A DNA stretch of 64,000 bases from positions 3,472,001-3,536,000 of the forward strand of contig NC_133025.1 of the NCBI RefSeq assembly GCF_048771995.1, in the 5' to 3' direction. Made by a program: the position numbers and the translations under genes. Below, in pieces: positions 23,140-35,051 of the stretch. This DNA comes from Taeniopygia guttata (taxonomy: Eukaryota; Chordata; Aves; Passeriformes; Estrildidae). The stretch's first letter is position 1; every line of letters begins with the position of its first letter. The notes under the pieces were generated by a model. It was not told the origin of the DNA. It ran no database searches and worked only from the letters and a program-made list of their open reading frames with translations.

Positions 23140-23389
23140 GTCTGAATTACTTTTTCATTTCTGCTTCTGCACCTGCAGGAGTGAGCTCAGAAATGATAAA
23201 ACTGTCTTGCTCCCAGCAAGTGTGGTGCCTCAGAGGCCAGTCCTGGCATGGGGAGCTCGGACAGACTGAGGAGGGCATGGCCAGGCCAGTGACACCCCGG
23301 GACACGCAATCGACTTCCACAGAAGGTGATCCCTGTGGTCCCTCCAGTTCTTCAGAAAGCTGTTTCTATGCTTCTGGCTGTCTGCTGAG

Positions 23390-23448
23390 GAGGAGAGCAG
23401 CAAGGTCAGTGAGGTTACGAGGAGAGCAGCAAGGTCAGCAAGGTTAAG
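23390..23448. repeat. 29-bp tandem duplication
   Basis: Two copies (23390-23418 and from 23419) sharing GAGGAGAGCAGCAAGGTCAG then TGAGGTTAC or CAAGGTTAA. A few substitutions at the 3' end of the unit show some age. Confidence 0.9.
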
Positions 23449-24117
23449 GAAACTCTGGTGCTTATTCTCCTTACGTTTAGAACAAGGCTGAGTGGCCAGG
23501 GAGTTTCCAGATAAGGGACATCAAATGCAGCCGTGCTGCAGAGGCCGGAGCAATGTCATGAGTTTCAGCTCTGCTCATTAATAGCCATGTCCTTGTGACT
23601 GTCCATGAGATCCATCCTCTTTGCAGTCAACTTTTCCATGCAAGGGGGGGTTCAGCTCTTGATGCTAGAGAGAAAAACGCCTCATCTTCCTCCCAGTACT
23701 TCTTTCCCTGGCTGTGTCCTCTCTGAAAATGTAAATCCGAGCAATAAACATAATATGTGTGACACTGAGGCGGAGACAGTAGTGAAAAATACAGTCTAGA
23801 GGTAGCAGTGCACTTTGAACATCTTGCCATTAACCACAAGTTTATTCCTCCTTCCTCATAAAAATCCTTCTGTTAACGTAAAAGGGTATTGCGTGATGAA
23901 ATCCACTGTCTGCTCTTTAGGTTACTGTGTTTGCTTTCAAATGAATTCTTTTAAGAGGGGAATGGATCAGTTACTTTCACATTGCCCAAAGTTCTTTGTC
24001 CATCTCTGTGTTCTGGGCCAGTAAAAACTCTAGATGGGCAACACTCTTACTTACAGTTTTCCATTTAAATGAGTATATAAAAGTTCATGCCACAAATCAT
24101 TATCTAAAAGTTCCTTT

Positions 24118-24120
<3 letters not shown>

Positions 24121-24151
<31 letters not shown>
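24121..24151. repeat. T(31) homopolymer
   Basis: Longest homopolymer in the window. On the minus strand it would be a poly(A), but no retrocopy-like ORF precedes it and no target-site duplication is clear. Confidence 0.9.
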
Positions 24152-24154
<3 letters not shown>

Positions 24155-24721
24155 TTAGCTTAAAGCATTTGAGAATTCGGTATCACTGTAACTCATCTGA
24201 CAGGGCTGTGACGTTCCTGGCTTCCCTTCTGAGAGGGAAAACATCCCAAATAACTGCCTGGAATAAGTCAGATGAATCATGTCATGCAAGTGACAGTTTC
24301 TTTGCACTGACTTTAAAGGAATTCCCTGTGACTAACTGAGATACCAACATCTGTGCTGCAGGTATTTAAACAGAAGTGAGAATAATCCCACCCATGAAGT
24401 ATTTTCTTTGCTTTCAGTTGGGATGCAGTGTATTGAGTGGTTCATTAGGAGGGAGATCTGAACGAGAATTCCAAGGATTTTCATGTATAGATGATTCACC
24501 ATTTCTACCCCCACACAGAATTTTGCAGTGGGGTTTGTATTTACACTGAAGAATTTGCCTGTCTGTTTGAGTACCTGTGGTCTTCATTTAAAAGCAGTCA
24601 AGGCACCATGGTCTGTTCCTACTTGTGAGAGGTTCAGCAGTATCCACCAGTAGAGTGAGGGATGGTTAGAGGGATGGAAAGACTCAGGTGAGATTATTGC
24701 ATCATTATATTTGAAATTGAA

Positions 24722-24755
24722 TCCTCTTGAGTTGTTTGTCCTCTTGAGTTGTTTG
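24722..24755. repeat. 17-bp tandem duplication
   Basis: TCCTCTTGAGTTGTTTG occurs twice in exact tandem, followed by TCC, so slippage or recent duplication is likely. Confidence 0.95.
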
Positions 24756-27700
24756 TCCATTGAAGTTAGAGGTCTTGCTGGAATATTTCAGCAAGATGCT
24801 ACAGCCACGTGTTGATGTCTACAGACTTGCTGGCAGAGCCTGCAGACATCGACCCACAAGTGTACTCTGGGGTGTTTTGAGGAGTATTTGCCCAGCAGGT
24901 CCATACTGTGTATACAGGAGCATGTAAATACACAAAGTAGTGCCAAGCTGATGGGTCAGAGAAGAGCAGAATTCCTGAAGAGTGTAGCATGGATGGTGCT
25001 ATGGCAAAGCTTTCTTGTGCTGCCTCAGGAATGTATTTTGGTTCTTTAGTGAGGGTGATGGTGGTGAGGGCACTTTGTGCACTTCAGCATTAAATCTTAC
25101 ATAAGGAAAACTTTTGTTGGGGTTTTTTTTTGCTGCAGTTCTGGGGCTGAGCTGTTCTTGTTTGGAAGAAGGAAGATGGTATGTTTTCTTCCACCCAGAC
25201 AAGAAGCACTCTTCTTCTTGTCCTTGCCCTTTTGGGGGGTCTGTCAACATCTCCCTCCTTCTCCAGCTCAAATTGATAGGGTTTTTTTTGTATTTTGTTT
25301 TTTTTTTTCCATTGACACGAGTGCCCATTCCAAAGACTGAGTCAGATGTTGAAGTGCTCATAGTAAATTGTTAATCCCCTTCTATTGAAATTGCCCACGG
25401 AGGGAATGTGGGGTGCAATGCCATGACAAGTACCAGCTCCGAGCGCCCGCGATCGTTACGGCGGCGCTGAACCGACTTGTTCTTCTTTGAGGGAATGTTA
25501 CTTGCTTGGAATGTTGGTACATGCTTGTGCTAATGCACTTTCTAAGTGGGTTGAGTTAAATTAAGGAACTGGCAGCAAGAGCGAGCCAGAAGCCTTAAGG
25601 AAGTGGTGCTGCCAGGCTCTGGCATCCCTGCCAAGGCCAGTACACCGGGGCACATCTAGGTACACTCCAAAACGTGTCCTGCACAAGAGGTGGCTTGCTC
25701 ATGAGGCTGTGACTCAGTGTCATGGGCTGCTGTGTGTTTGCTTATCTGTCGTGGAGGTCTGTGGGGCGGGAGGTGCTTGACGTTTCTGGAAAAGTCATAT
25801 CTTGCATGGGATGCTGTGGGTTGGCTGCATTTTCCCCTGTTGTTTGGTGGTGTCCTGAATGTCTCCCTGCCATCAGTTCGTGCCAGTGATGTGTTGGAGG
25901 GGTTGTGGATGGTTTTTGGTCTGCTGACCTCTCAAGGATGTGCAGAGAGCAGAGCGTTGCTCGGCTCACGGCGGAACGTGGCGTTGTGCATCCAAAGGAT
26001 CAACTCTCACCCTCCTTTGCCATTTTCCTCTTGTCTCAGCTCCCTGTGTCATTCAGATACTCTCCCAAGACATGAAGAGATTTACCAAGGCCACACCAAG
26101 ATGGGAGCTGGAAGTGCTGGAGCTCAGCTCTCCCTGGCAGTCCCTCCCTCAGCTGGCTGGCTGGCAGACGCTGCTTCCCAAGCAAGCACATTTTTCCATG
26201 CCATTGTCTGCCTGTCCCGGTTCTTTGGCTCCTGAGACATCATTTTACCTGTACTTTTCCATCCCAGGAGGGGATAAGCACAGTGATGCCGAGCAGAGAC
26301 TTGTGATTTCACTGAGATGCCAAGAGTTTCAAACGTGCCATCTAGTGGTATGAGTTTGGAGCTCTCAAAATAAAGGAAATCCCCCCCAAAAATCCACCCT
26401 CCTCCAAATGCTCATTATTTCTGAAGTGTTCCCATGTTTGGGGCAGAAAATGAGTGTTTATGGCCCCTGCTACCCTGTCGGGGTTTCTGAGTGCTGGGGA
26501 ACTGAGCTGTTCAAGGATTTCTTAATCAGAAGAAGGAACAGGGAGTTTTTTAGTCTGTTATTTAAAGCATGTGCTGAGAGAGCTGTACCTTCATACCAAG
26601 AAATCACAGTTCATGCTGCTGTTGCTTCCCATTGGAGGAGCTGAATCAACTTTGCAAACAAAGTAAATCGTAAATTAAGATACCCTTTACTGGGGAGGAG
26701 GGGAGAGGGAGGTAAGACTAATGTTCTTGTCTGTGTCCATGCAACAATTCATTATCAGCACCCTGTCATGAGATGCCCTGTGTTTGTGGATCAGTTCTAG
26801 GACATATTCCACCCCACCTCATAACCTGAAGTACTTCCAGCTTCCTCCCGGCTAAAGAAGAGAGCACCAAAATTGCAAGAGTCTTGGAAAAAAAGCAAAC
26901 AAAAAACTTTCTAAAATCCTACATTCATCACCAAGATAAGAATAGGCTTACAATGAGGAGTGTTAAAAGGCATGAGGTTTGTACCACAATTTTGGCATGT
27001 TCATGCAGTAAATTACAGCCTGAATTAAATCTGTCTTGGGTGTTTGCCTTTGCTGTTATCTTCAGTTCAGGCTCTGGCACAGAATTAAAGTTGCTCAGGT
27101 TGATGTTTATGTGTGCTTGCTGTTCCCAGGATTTTTACCTAGAGGTCATCGTGTCCTTTTCTCTCATTACCAAGAAACTTGCTTGCTGTTTGCATTGGAT
27201 TATGTGATCCATCTGTTGTAGCTACCAGAGTAAGTCAGGAGAGCAATTTCATCTTGCTTCGCCTGCCCCTCACGTCATCCTTTCCATGCCAGGGTCAGAA
27301 TTCAGCCACTCCTGTCAGCTTCTACAGCTCCAGAATGTATTTGTGAACATAGCTTGTGTGCAGGCCCATGAAATGCAGTCTAAAAAACTGCCAACCCCGG
27401 AACTGCAGACCTAAAATAATACAGCAGACACCTGTAGAATGAATAAGAAGAGTTAAGAATCTCCGAATTCCTAGCAAGTGGAGTGGGAAGAAAAAGGTAC
27501 GGCAATATTAAATGGTGTCCTGACTCGGAGTCTGCTTAAACAGCTTGGATAAAACACAGAAAGGGAATTAAGAAAATGAATGAAAACATAGACTTCCAAA
27601 TGCCCTGAGAAGTCTTTTTCTCTGTAGGGTAAGGGTCATTCATCCCATTTTGAATATTTGATGTGATTCCGGAGCAGCGGCGTGTTTCAGAAGGAGGGGT

Positions 27701-29511
27701 AAGAGGTCACTACTCTGCTTATAAATGTGTGGTATCAAAATTAGCATCAGTGTCAGTGCCAGGCTGTGGGCATAGAAGGAGAATAGAGAATACAAGTCTC
27801 CCACTTCCCAGGAAAGAGACTTTGCAATGGGAGGATGCAGAAGGGTGAGTAGCATCTCTTTCCTAAAGAGAATGTTAGTGCTGTGCTTTGTGCTGAACCT
27901 CAGTGCTGGGTTGTGAACCCCTCTGAAAAGCTGGGCCAAGGTATCTGCAAGGTCAGTCCTGTAATAATTTAATCTTAAGCAAGAGAAGGTTTAGTTTTGA
28001 TCTGGTTTAGTCCTTGAGCTGACACAAAATGGGACGTGACCGTGGGGAAAAAGCCTTGGTGCTATCAATGAAGTGCTGTGCAGAGAGCGTGTGCTAATCC
28101 AGTGGAGACTGATTTATTTGTTTATTTGGATGTAGACACCTAAATAGCACTGGAGTGGGTGTTTCTGTCTCCCTGACTGTGTCTGTGCTGCCTGTGCCAC
28201 TCAGGGACCTGCACTGTCCTCCTAGCCCACGTCAGGCATAGATGTGTTCTGCCCAAGCAGATTCTCTGCAGCCACCATAAGATGTTAATCACAACCTGTC
28301 ATTTCTGTCAAGTGGGGTTTTTTTGTTGGTTTGTTGGGTTTTGGTGGTATTTTTCATTTTAAGGCTCCTGATACTTATTACCAATTTAGTGGTTTTATTA
28401 TGAGTACAAGAGCTTGAGTTTTAAGACCTAGTCACATATCCAGCTTTTTTGTCCCAATGACAATTTGAATTTGGATTGATTTAACTCCCTGATCATCCTG
28501 GGATGTGTGGATTTTGCTGGAGCAGTGCCAGAAGCCTGCATGGGGATGTGGGAACCAAACCTGTGAGATGGCCTGACCTGTGCTGCATCCTCGAGGGTTT
28601 TTGGAGTGAGCCATCCCTGCAAGCACGCCGGGCTGTGCTCCCTCCTAACAGGCCACAGGGATAATCTAACATGTTTATGCTGCAGCCCTCAGTTCAGAGA
28701 GCTGTGTTATTTATTAGTCAGAGTGGATGTACCTGGCAGGAAATATTTGTTTGTGCTAGTGGGAAGCAGCACTTGGCTTTATGACGGCAATGCAGGTCTT
28801 TTATTAGTAAAACTTAATGTGTAACAGAATAATTCCGTTGCACCTACTACTATACTGGCATGATTTTGTACAAAATAAGTTTCTGTTTCCTTGAAGGCCT
28901 TATATAAGCCTTAAAACTGGGAATGAATCCAGCGTGTTCGATCACAATAAAGGAGCTGCTTCAGAACAGGCTCTTCTTTGGGAATAGCCGTAAACACGTT
29001 TATATATAGGCACTGCTATTATACACAAAACTTGCTGAAGAAACGTTTCCCGAGATCCCGTGGTTTTACTGTGTGCCATGGGGACTCTGCTCAGGCTAAA
29101 CCTGTTGTAGGAATTTGGGGGAAGGTTTAAAAAGCAAGATCACCTCTCAAATCCGTGCCTGCTGGCAGGGCTGGGTGTTGAATGGCTGTAAAAAAAAGGC
29201 ATTTGATAAAAAGGCTCGGAAACTTCGGCTGGCATCCTACATATGCAAATGTAGGTGCTGTCCATGTTATATTTGGATTTCAGGGTTTTTCAGATCCATT
29301 TCAAGGCGATGGGTAGCAGCTTTATGTGGTTTGATGGCTTGCTTTCATCACCCATCCTCAATTATTATACATGAGATCCACCAGCCCCCTCGAAGCCACA
29401 GTGCCTGCAGCTGAGCATCAGCACGGTTGGGAACAATAAGGGGCTGGCATTTGGGAGTTTCTTTCCCTTCTAATTGGGCAGCACCCAAAATCACTCCCTT
29501 GAACAGCTCAC

Positions 29512-29611
29512 CCATCAGGCTCCTGTCTTCAACAGGTACACTTCCATCAGAGCAGCGTGAGGATGTGAGATTTGGGGAGGTTTGTGACCCGTTCACATTC
29601 AGCATCGTTGG
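29512..29611 (-). other. Weak candidate coding exon
   Basis: Minus strand, 100 bp, entered after CACACAG in phase 0 and leaving after G at a GTGAGC donor. The peptide begins PTMLNVNGSQTSPNLTSSRC and has two potential N-glycosylation sequons (NGS, NLT). The frame stays open past the donor, so openness does not itself mark exon limits. The pyrimidine tract is poor. If real it would be an upstream exon of the minus-strand gene, but chance is at least as likely. Confidence 0.18.
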
Positions 29612-31686
29612 CTGTGTGCTCCGGTAGAGTTTTGGAGAGGTACAGGGCAAAACATGGACAGACTTCTGCCTTTGTGATTGATTTTTAAGGATAATTTGCC
29701 ATTTTGTTCCTCGCCTCCTTCCTAATGAGCTGAATTGTTAAAATATGTTAATGTAAAGAGACACACGAGGAAGGGTGAAGCAATATACTGACACGTTGGA
29801 TAATTAGATCATCTCCTGCGCAGGAAAAAAGTCAAGTACGAAACAGGAACAAGAAACGCTTCCCTCCTCCCCTTGTAGAGGCACCAGGTCTGGCTCTTTC
29901 TGCATGCAGAAGCAGGTTAGACAATTAGATCTTTAGTATTAATTAATTTTTGTGAAATTCCTGGAGATTCAAAGCAGCATTTGTAGTAACTGTCTCGTAT
30001 TTGTCGCTTGCTTTTTTTGGGGCAAGTTGGGAGCCTTGTTTCACAGGGCTGAATTTGTGTGCTGTGTAATGTGTGATGAAACAAAAAAATGTCTGTTACT
30101 GGGACTGAATTTGTGAACGTTTTAAGTGGTTAATCAGGTCTTCTGAGGAAAATACTTGGGAATTTTGTCCTGAATAGGCATCAGATCCAAGGGGATTTTG
30201 TAAAGAGGCACGGGACATTGTGGCTGCCTTTCTGCTAGTATTTGGTGTTTTGGCAAAGCTGTGCTTCGTATTTCTAATAAGACTTAGTTCTTTGAAATAA
30301 TAATTAATTAATATTCACTAAGATCCCAGCCCAGTGTGAACTGATGCCTGCAGGGAGGGCTGTGATGATACTCCACCTTTACTCACAGGAGTAAGCCCTC
30401 TCCATGGGTTAAGTTCATTTGTTTGATAAACATAACACTTTGCTTTTGTTCTCTTAATCACTTCCTTCGAAGAGTTAACTTCCTAAGCAGCCACAGATTA
30501 GTTCTCTCAGTTGTTTTAATTATTTTTCTTGTCACGCACAGTGAAGGTCTCGTGTTTGTGAAATGTCTTTTTTATTTTTGTCCCCCGTTCCGTGGCAGTC
30601 TCTGTGATGCTGGCACTGAGAACCCAGCTGAACTGCACTCTCCCCACACTCCTGGCATTCATTTTTATCTTTATTTTAAACCAGATTTCACTTTTTTTTT
30701 GAATGGGAGTGCTACAGGACGTAACACTTTCCTTTCAGGGTGATCCCAGTGCTCCAGAATGTTGCATTCCCGTAAGGGGTACAGCAGAGGCTGTAGTGGA
30801 GCCTTCCACGTGCTCGCTGCTGAGTAATTTCCTTTTGTATTGCTGACAGGTGACTCAAAGCAGGAAAGAGCAGATGGCCACGTCGTTTAGCTGGTGGCCA
30901 CAGCCTTCCCAGATGAGTTTTGGAATTTCCATCAAAGTCGGGATTAGGCTCAGGATATGCCAGTGGCACAGAGCACCCCTGGGGAGCGTGGAAGAAGAGG
31001 AAACTCATTCATAGCGACTCATCTCGTGGTTGGGTGAGTCAGGGGTCTGCTGTTGGCGGTCACAAAGGCACGTGGCTGGCGACACCGCCTCTGTGTGCTC
31101 TGCAGGATGCAGACTGTCTCCAAAAATTAATTCTCCCCGCTTGATTTGTCCAGTGAGTTATTTCCAGAAAGGAGTTACTGTATTTTCTGGAACGACTATT
31201 GTGAAATTCTTTCTCTCTCTCTCTTTTTTTTTTAAATACAGTGGGCAAGTTTTCAGCTGGTGATTTATCAACAAAGTATTTTATAGGATCATAGTTAAAG
31301 GCTCATCTTAAAAAAAAAAAACCTACACCCTGTGCAATAGGGAAAGTAAAAGCATCTCGGTTTCCAAGTGATGAAGGAATAACCGAAAGAGCTGGTTCTT
31401 GGAATAGTAGCTCCATTGGCACTCATTGGTGATTTCCTGTGCATTTGCTGCAAGAATCGCTCTGTGATGTGAGTAGGTGGTACTAAAGGGTTATTACGAA
31501 ACCAATTTTCAACCAGACGGTTTTGAGTCATGGGTAGGGAAGAGGGATAGCAGCTCCGGAGCTTTCTCTTTGTTCAGGCACCGCTCCTGAAATGCACACC
31601 CGGGATATTCCTGCACGGAACCGGGCACACCAGGGGAACCGTGTGGGGACACATGAGGTGCTCTCCTTTGTGCCACTCCATGCCAG

Positions 31687-31774
31687 GCATGGGAGAGGAT
31701 GGGAGCGTGGGTGCGAGCCGGCACAGCCTGCGCAAGGTGCACACGGAGCTCTTCTCCCAGCTGCCTTTTCCATT
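31687..31774 (+). other. Exon-like segment in a GC-richer patch
   Basis: The acceptor is CTCTCCTTTGTGCCACTCCATGCCAG ending at 31686, and the donor is CCATT|GTAAGTATTTTC. The 88-bp segment is open in all three frames, one of which reads SLRKVHTELFSQLPFP. It lies in a locally CpG-richer patch (about 31590-31770). The gene is not recognised, and an untranslated exon or chance splice-site pair is equally possible. Confidence 0.2.
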
Positions 31775-31936
31775 GTAAGTATTTTCTCATGGCTTTTCCC
31801 AGACGTGGGAGACAAAATAGAGTTGCGTCAGGACGGATGCCTGTGCCAAAACGAGGTGGTGGTTTGGAGTGGTTTGGTTCTGTTCTGGAAGCAGATGGGC
31901 TGCCACTGGCAGGAGACAGTTGGCTTCTCCATCAGG

Positions 31937-31954
31937 AAAAAAAAAAAAAAAAAA
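31937..31954. repeat. A(18) tract
   Basis: Run of 18 A followed by GAAAGAAAAGAAG. The preceding sequence shows no recognisable retrocopy. Confidence 0.85.
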
Positions 31955-33349
31955 GAAAGAAAAGAAGGGGTGTTTAAGGGAATTGGTCTGGCTCCTAAAC
32001 CGAAGGAATTGTTGACCCACTGACTCAGTTCTGAAGCATTAGGGGAGCAGTCTTCCTGTGGTTTCTTTTGTTGGTGGCAGATTCAGAGCCCGGCTGTGAG
32101 CATTCGGGTGTGAGCAGCAGAGGAGAGGCAGTTCTGGTACCTGCTGCTGTGGGATTTACTTGGTGCCAGGGAGGAGCTGAGGTGCTGACGGCTGAGTAAC
32201 ACCTGAACTTTATTTCTGATGCTTCTCCTGATATTGCATTGGTAAGTTTATGTGCTTATTTTCAGTGCTGAGATGGTATCTGGCTAAATGGGATTGAGAG
32301 AAAGCCCTTCAGCAGCTCTTTAAAGAGGTGCTTTCATATTTTTTTTCCCCGCTGGAGCTTTTGCAGAAAGCACTGGCTGCCCTGCCACAGGTTAGGAGTC
32401 TGTGAATGAGGGGAAAACTTTCTTGATCAGGCTGACAGAAGCAATTTGAAACTGCTTTCTCCTCCCACCTTTCACCTACAAACCTCTGCTGATATTGGTA
32501 CTGAGCAAAGGGGGATGGGCCAGAGCTCCAGCTTTGGAGTCACATCACCCCAGAGTCATGGCTAAGCTGTAATTTCCCTGTTACACTGAATGAACAAGGC
32601 TCTGGTCTTCTAGAATTTCACATGAAAATCAGATGTTCATCCCTGGAATTAAATCTAATGATACTTTCCCTAAAATATGCCCAAAATAGAAACTATGTTA
32701 TTTTTGAGTGGCTCTGTAAAATGCCAAGGGAAAAAAGATATCAATTAGTGGTTTCTCAAAAAACACCCCAAATCATTAACATACTATTGGCTGGAAGGAA
32801 TCACATTGGCTGACAGAGCTGGGGCTAGAAGTTGTGCTCCCTGAATCTGCTGTCGACTCTGTCTCTGTATTTGGGAGGAATTCTTTGGAGGGGGGAGCTT
32901 CTTGGGCAAGTAGTTTATTTTTAGTTGTCGATGAAATGAGGGCAGTGATATTTAACTTCCCTTTGGTGCTTTACCAGCATTTAGACTGTTATTTTCCATT
33001 TAGAGAGGATGCTGATACGGGCTACTGGAGCTCTTGTAATGCTGAGATGATTAGAAAATGGGAAAAGCAGAATAGTGATTCTTGACTTGGTGTTGCTCTG
33101 TGACGTGTCTTCTCCAAACAGCAGCTGTAGGAATTGCAGGTTCTCCATAAAGGGAGAGATCCACTGCTGCTGTTATTTCCCTGGATGGTGACCCCAGGAC
33201 ACCTTGCCATCCCAAACCCACTTGTGCTGGCACTTACAGAGAGCACTCAGAGATATTTTTTCCCTTTTTTATTCCAAAACAGCCATGCAGGAGGCTCTCC
33301 ATGCACCGCACATCCCTGTGGAACAGCAAATAAACCCAGTGGTTCAATG

Positions 33350-33373
33350 AAAAAAAAAAAAAAAAAAAAAAAA
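33350..33373. repeat. A(24) tract
   Basis: Run of 24 A followed by GGAAAAAGGAAGG. It follows unique-looking sequence and could be the tail of a decayed retrocopy on the plus strand, but none was recognised. Confidence 0.85.
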
Positions 33374-34090
33374 GGAAAAAGGAAGGTTCAGCATTGTACT
33401 GGGTTTCTTTCCCCTTCCTTAAGTGCTTCCTTTGGATCTTGGGAGAAGAACTCAAGAGCAGTTGTACCAAAAGGCGTGGGAGGCCAGGTCAGGGAAGAGT
33501 CACTTGGTTGTTATGTGGGTGTGAAAAGCCTATGAAAAGGAAAGGGTGGAGGAAAATATTTTACTTGAATTAAACAAATAAAAGAGAACGTTACATGAAT
33601 TAGATATTCAAAGATAGATTTTTTTTGCCAAGTATTTTTGTAAATTAACTGCGTATCTCCTGAAAAATCATTTATTTAACCGTAACCTTATCAGAATGTT
33701 CTCAGGAGGGATTTTTTTTTTTCCAAAAGGAGAAAAAAAAAATCATTGTTTTCTTATCACTTCAGATGAAAAGAAAGGAAGTTACAGATTTTTATTGCCG
33801 CTAAATTGTTAACTGTTAAACCTGTATTGAAGCAGCAGATCAGATTTCCTCAGGATCACAGTGGAGCAGTTCCATTTACTGAAAAATCCCAAGCAGGCCC
33901 TGTTTGAGGAGTCTTAGATCTTGAGTTCCCTGCTGTGTATCCACCTGTGGGACAGGGAAAGTGCTGCTCTTGAAAATCATCTGATTTGGGAAACGAGCTT
34001 TTACCATTGATGCAGTGCACAGGGATGGTTTTCACCCAAAAAAATTGAACAAAACATACTTTGAAACCTGATTTTTTTTTTTTACATATA

Positions 34091-34122
34091 GTCACAGAAT
34101 CATAGAATATGCTGAGTTGGTC
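34091..34122 (-). mobile_element. CR1 LINE 3' tip
   Basis: About 30 bp: GTCACAGAATCATAGAATAT, GCTGAGTTGG. This is the extreme 3' end of the CR1 subfamily with AGAATATCCTGAGTTGG. It breaks off immediately after. Confidence 0.6.
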
Positions 34123-34894
34123 ATGCATGCAGTATCTCCTTTTAGTGGCAGCTTTGAGAATGTCATCTAATATGATTGAAAGAATCTAAATTATATGTTG
34201 CAAAGGTGATGTTTTTCTATGCTTTTGGTTGTTAATCTTGAGCCAAAAAAAAAAAAAGACAGTACATGGAGGCAGGTGGAGCAGCAGTCTGTCTTTAAAG
34301 CAGAGTATTGTTCATTGCGGTAGTTAATGAAGGTCTGGATTTAAAAAAAAAACAAACAGACAAAGTATCAAAAATTAACCAGAAAAACTGCCTTTGTTAT
34401 AAATAGTAGCCACAGAAACACGAGCCATAAATTGCATGTAAGGAAAACACTTCACAAAACTGAATGCACAGGTGTGTAGTGTGATGTCTTGTACCAGGTG
34501 CTTGATGTTTTAGGTCTGGGTAGTGTTTTGGTAGTGTTGATTTTTACTGATACCTGAGGGATTCCCATGTGGAAGTTCACAGGCTGTTGTTTGTTTTGTA
34601 AATTTTCAAGGCTTTTTATGGCCCATAGCTATCCAGAGTTTGCAGCTAAAGTTTGCGTAGGAAATGGTGAGCTCAAAATTGGACTTGGAAAAGAGGAGTG
34701 AGGAGTCTTCCTCTTCCATCACTCTACTGGGATGGCAGCACCAACATCTAAAAAAAAAGGTATAATTGAGGCAATAAAAATGCATGTTTTCCAGCAGCAT
34801 GAGGTATGAATGGAAGCCACTTCAATCAGTGCATTTTCAGGGTAGTGTTGTGTGTGGTGATCTCTGCTGTCTCATCCCTTTGCTTCCTTATCAC

Positions 34895-35051
34895 ATCACA
34901 AAATCACAGAATGGCTTGGGTGGGAAGGGACCTAAAGAACATCCAATTCCATCACCCTGCCGTGGGCAGGGACACTTTCCACTGGACCAGGTTGCTCCAA
35001 GCCCTGTCCAGTGTGCCCTGGAACATTTCCAGGGATGGGGCATCCAGAATT
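34895..35051 (-). mobile_element. CR1 LINE 3' fragment
   Basis: Reverse-strand CR1: AAATCACAGAATGGCTTGGG, TGGGAAGGGACCTAAAGAAC, CACCCTGCCGTGGGCAGGGA, then TTGCTCCAAGCCC and TTTCCAGGGATGGGGCATCC. It diverges after 35051, giving a 5'-truncated copy of about 157 bp. Confidence 0.93.

Larger units (their letters stand above)
23140..34090. other. Long CR1-free stretch, intronic or intergenic
   Basis: About 11 kb without a recognisable CR1. It contains the 29-bp and 17-bp duplications, T31, the CpG knot near 25440-25475, two weak exon candidates (29512-29611 minus, 31687-31774 plus) and AT-rich segments at 28.8-29.1 and 29.7-30.3 kb that look constrained. A 172-codon plus-strand ORF (25717-26235) is best read as chance. 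Confidence 0.45.

Noticed and set aside
24121-24151. T31 as the poly(A) tail of a minus-strand retrocopy
   Set aside because: No coding-like sequence upstream on the minus strand and no target-site duplication seen.
25136-25175. 40-bp microexon-like segment between a T-tract acceptor and GTATGT
   Set aside because: Too short to evaluate. Homopolymer tracts give such pairs often.
25717-26235. 172-codon plus-strand ORF, the longest in the window
   Set aside because: Length is within chance expectation for six frames of 64 kb in a GC-richer patch. It has no domain, splice or promoter support, and frames on both strands overlap it.
26680-26712. Strong minus-strand acceptor tract (CCTCCCTCTCCCCTCCTCCCCAG)
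   Set aside because: The downstream frames meet stops quickly and no donor fits. It is a purine-rich simple stretch on the other strand.
28890-28910. CTTATATAAG palindrome as a promoter TATA box
   Set aside because: Symmetric AT word with no initiator, CpG context or donor downstream.
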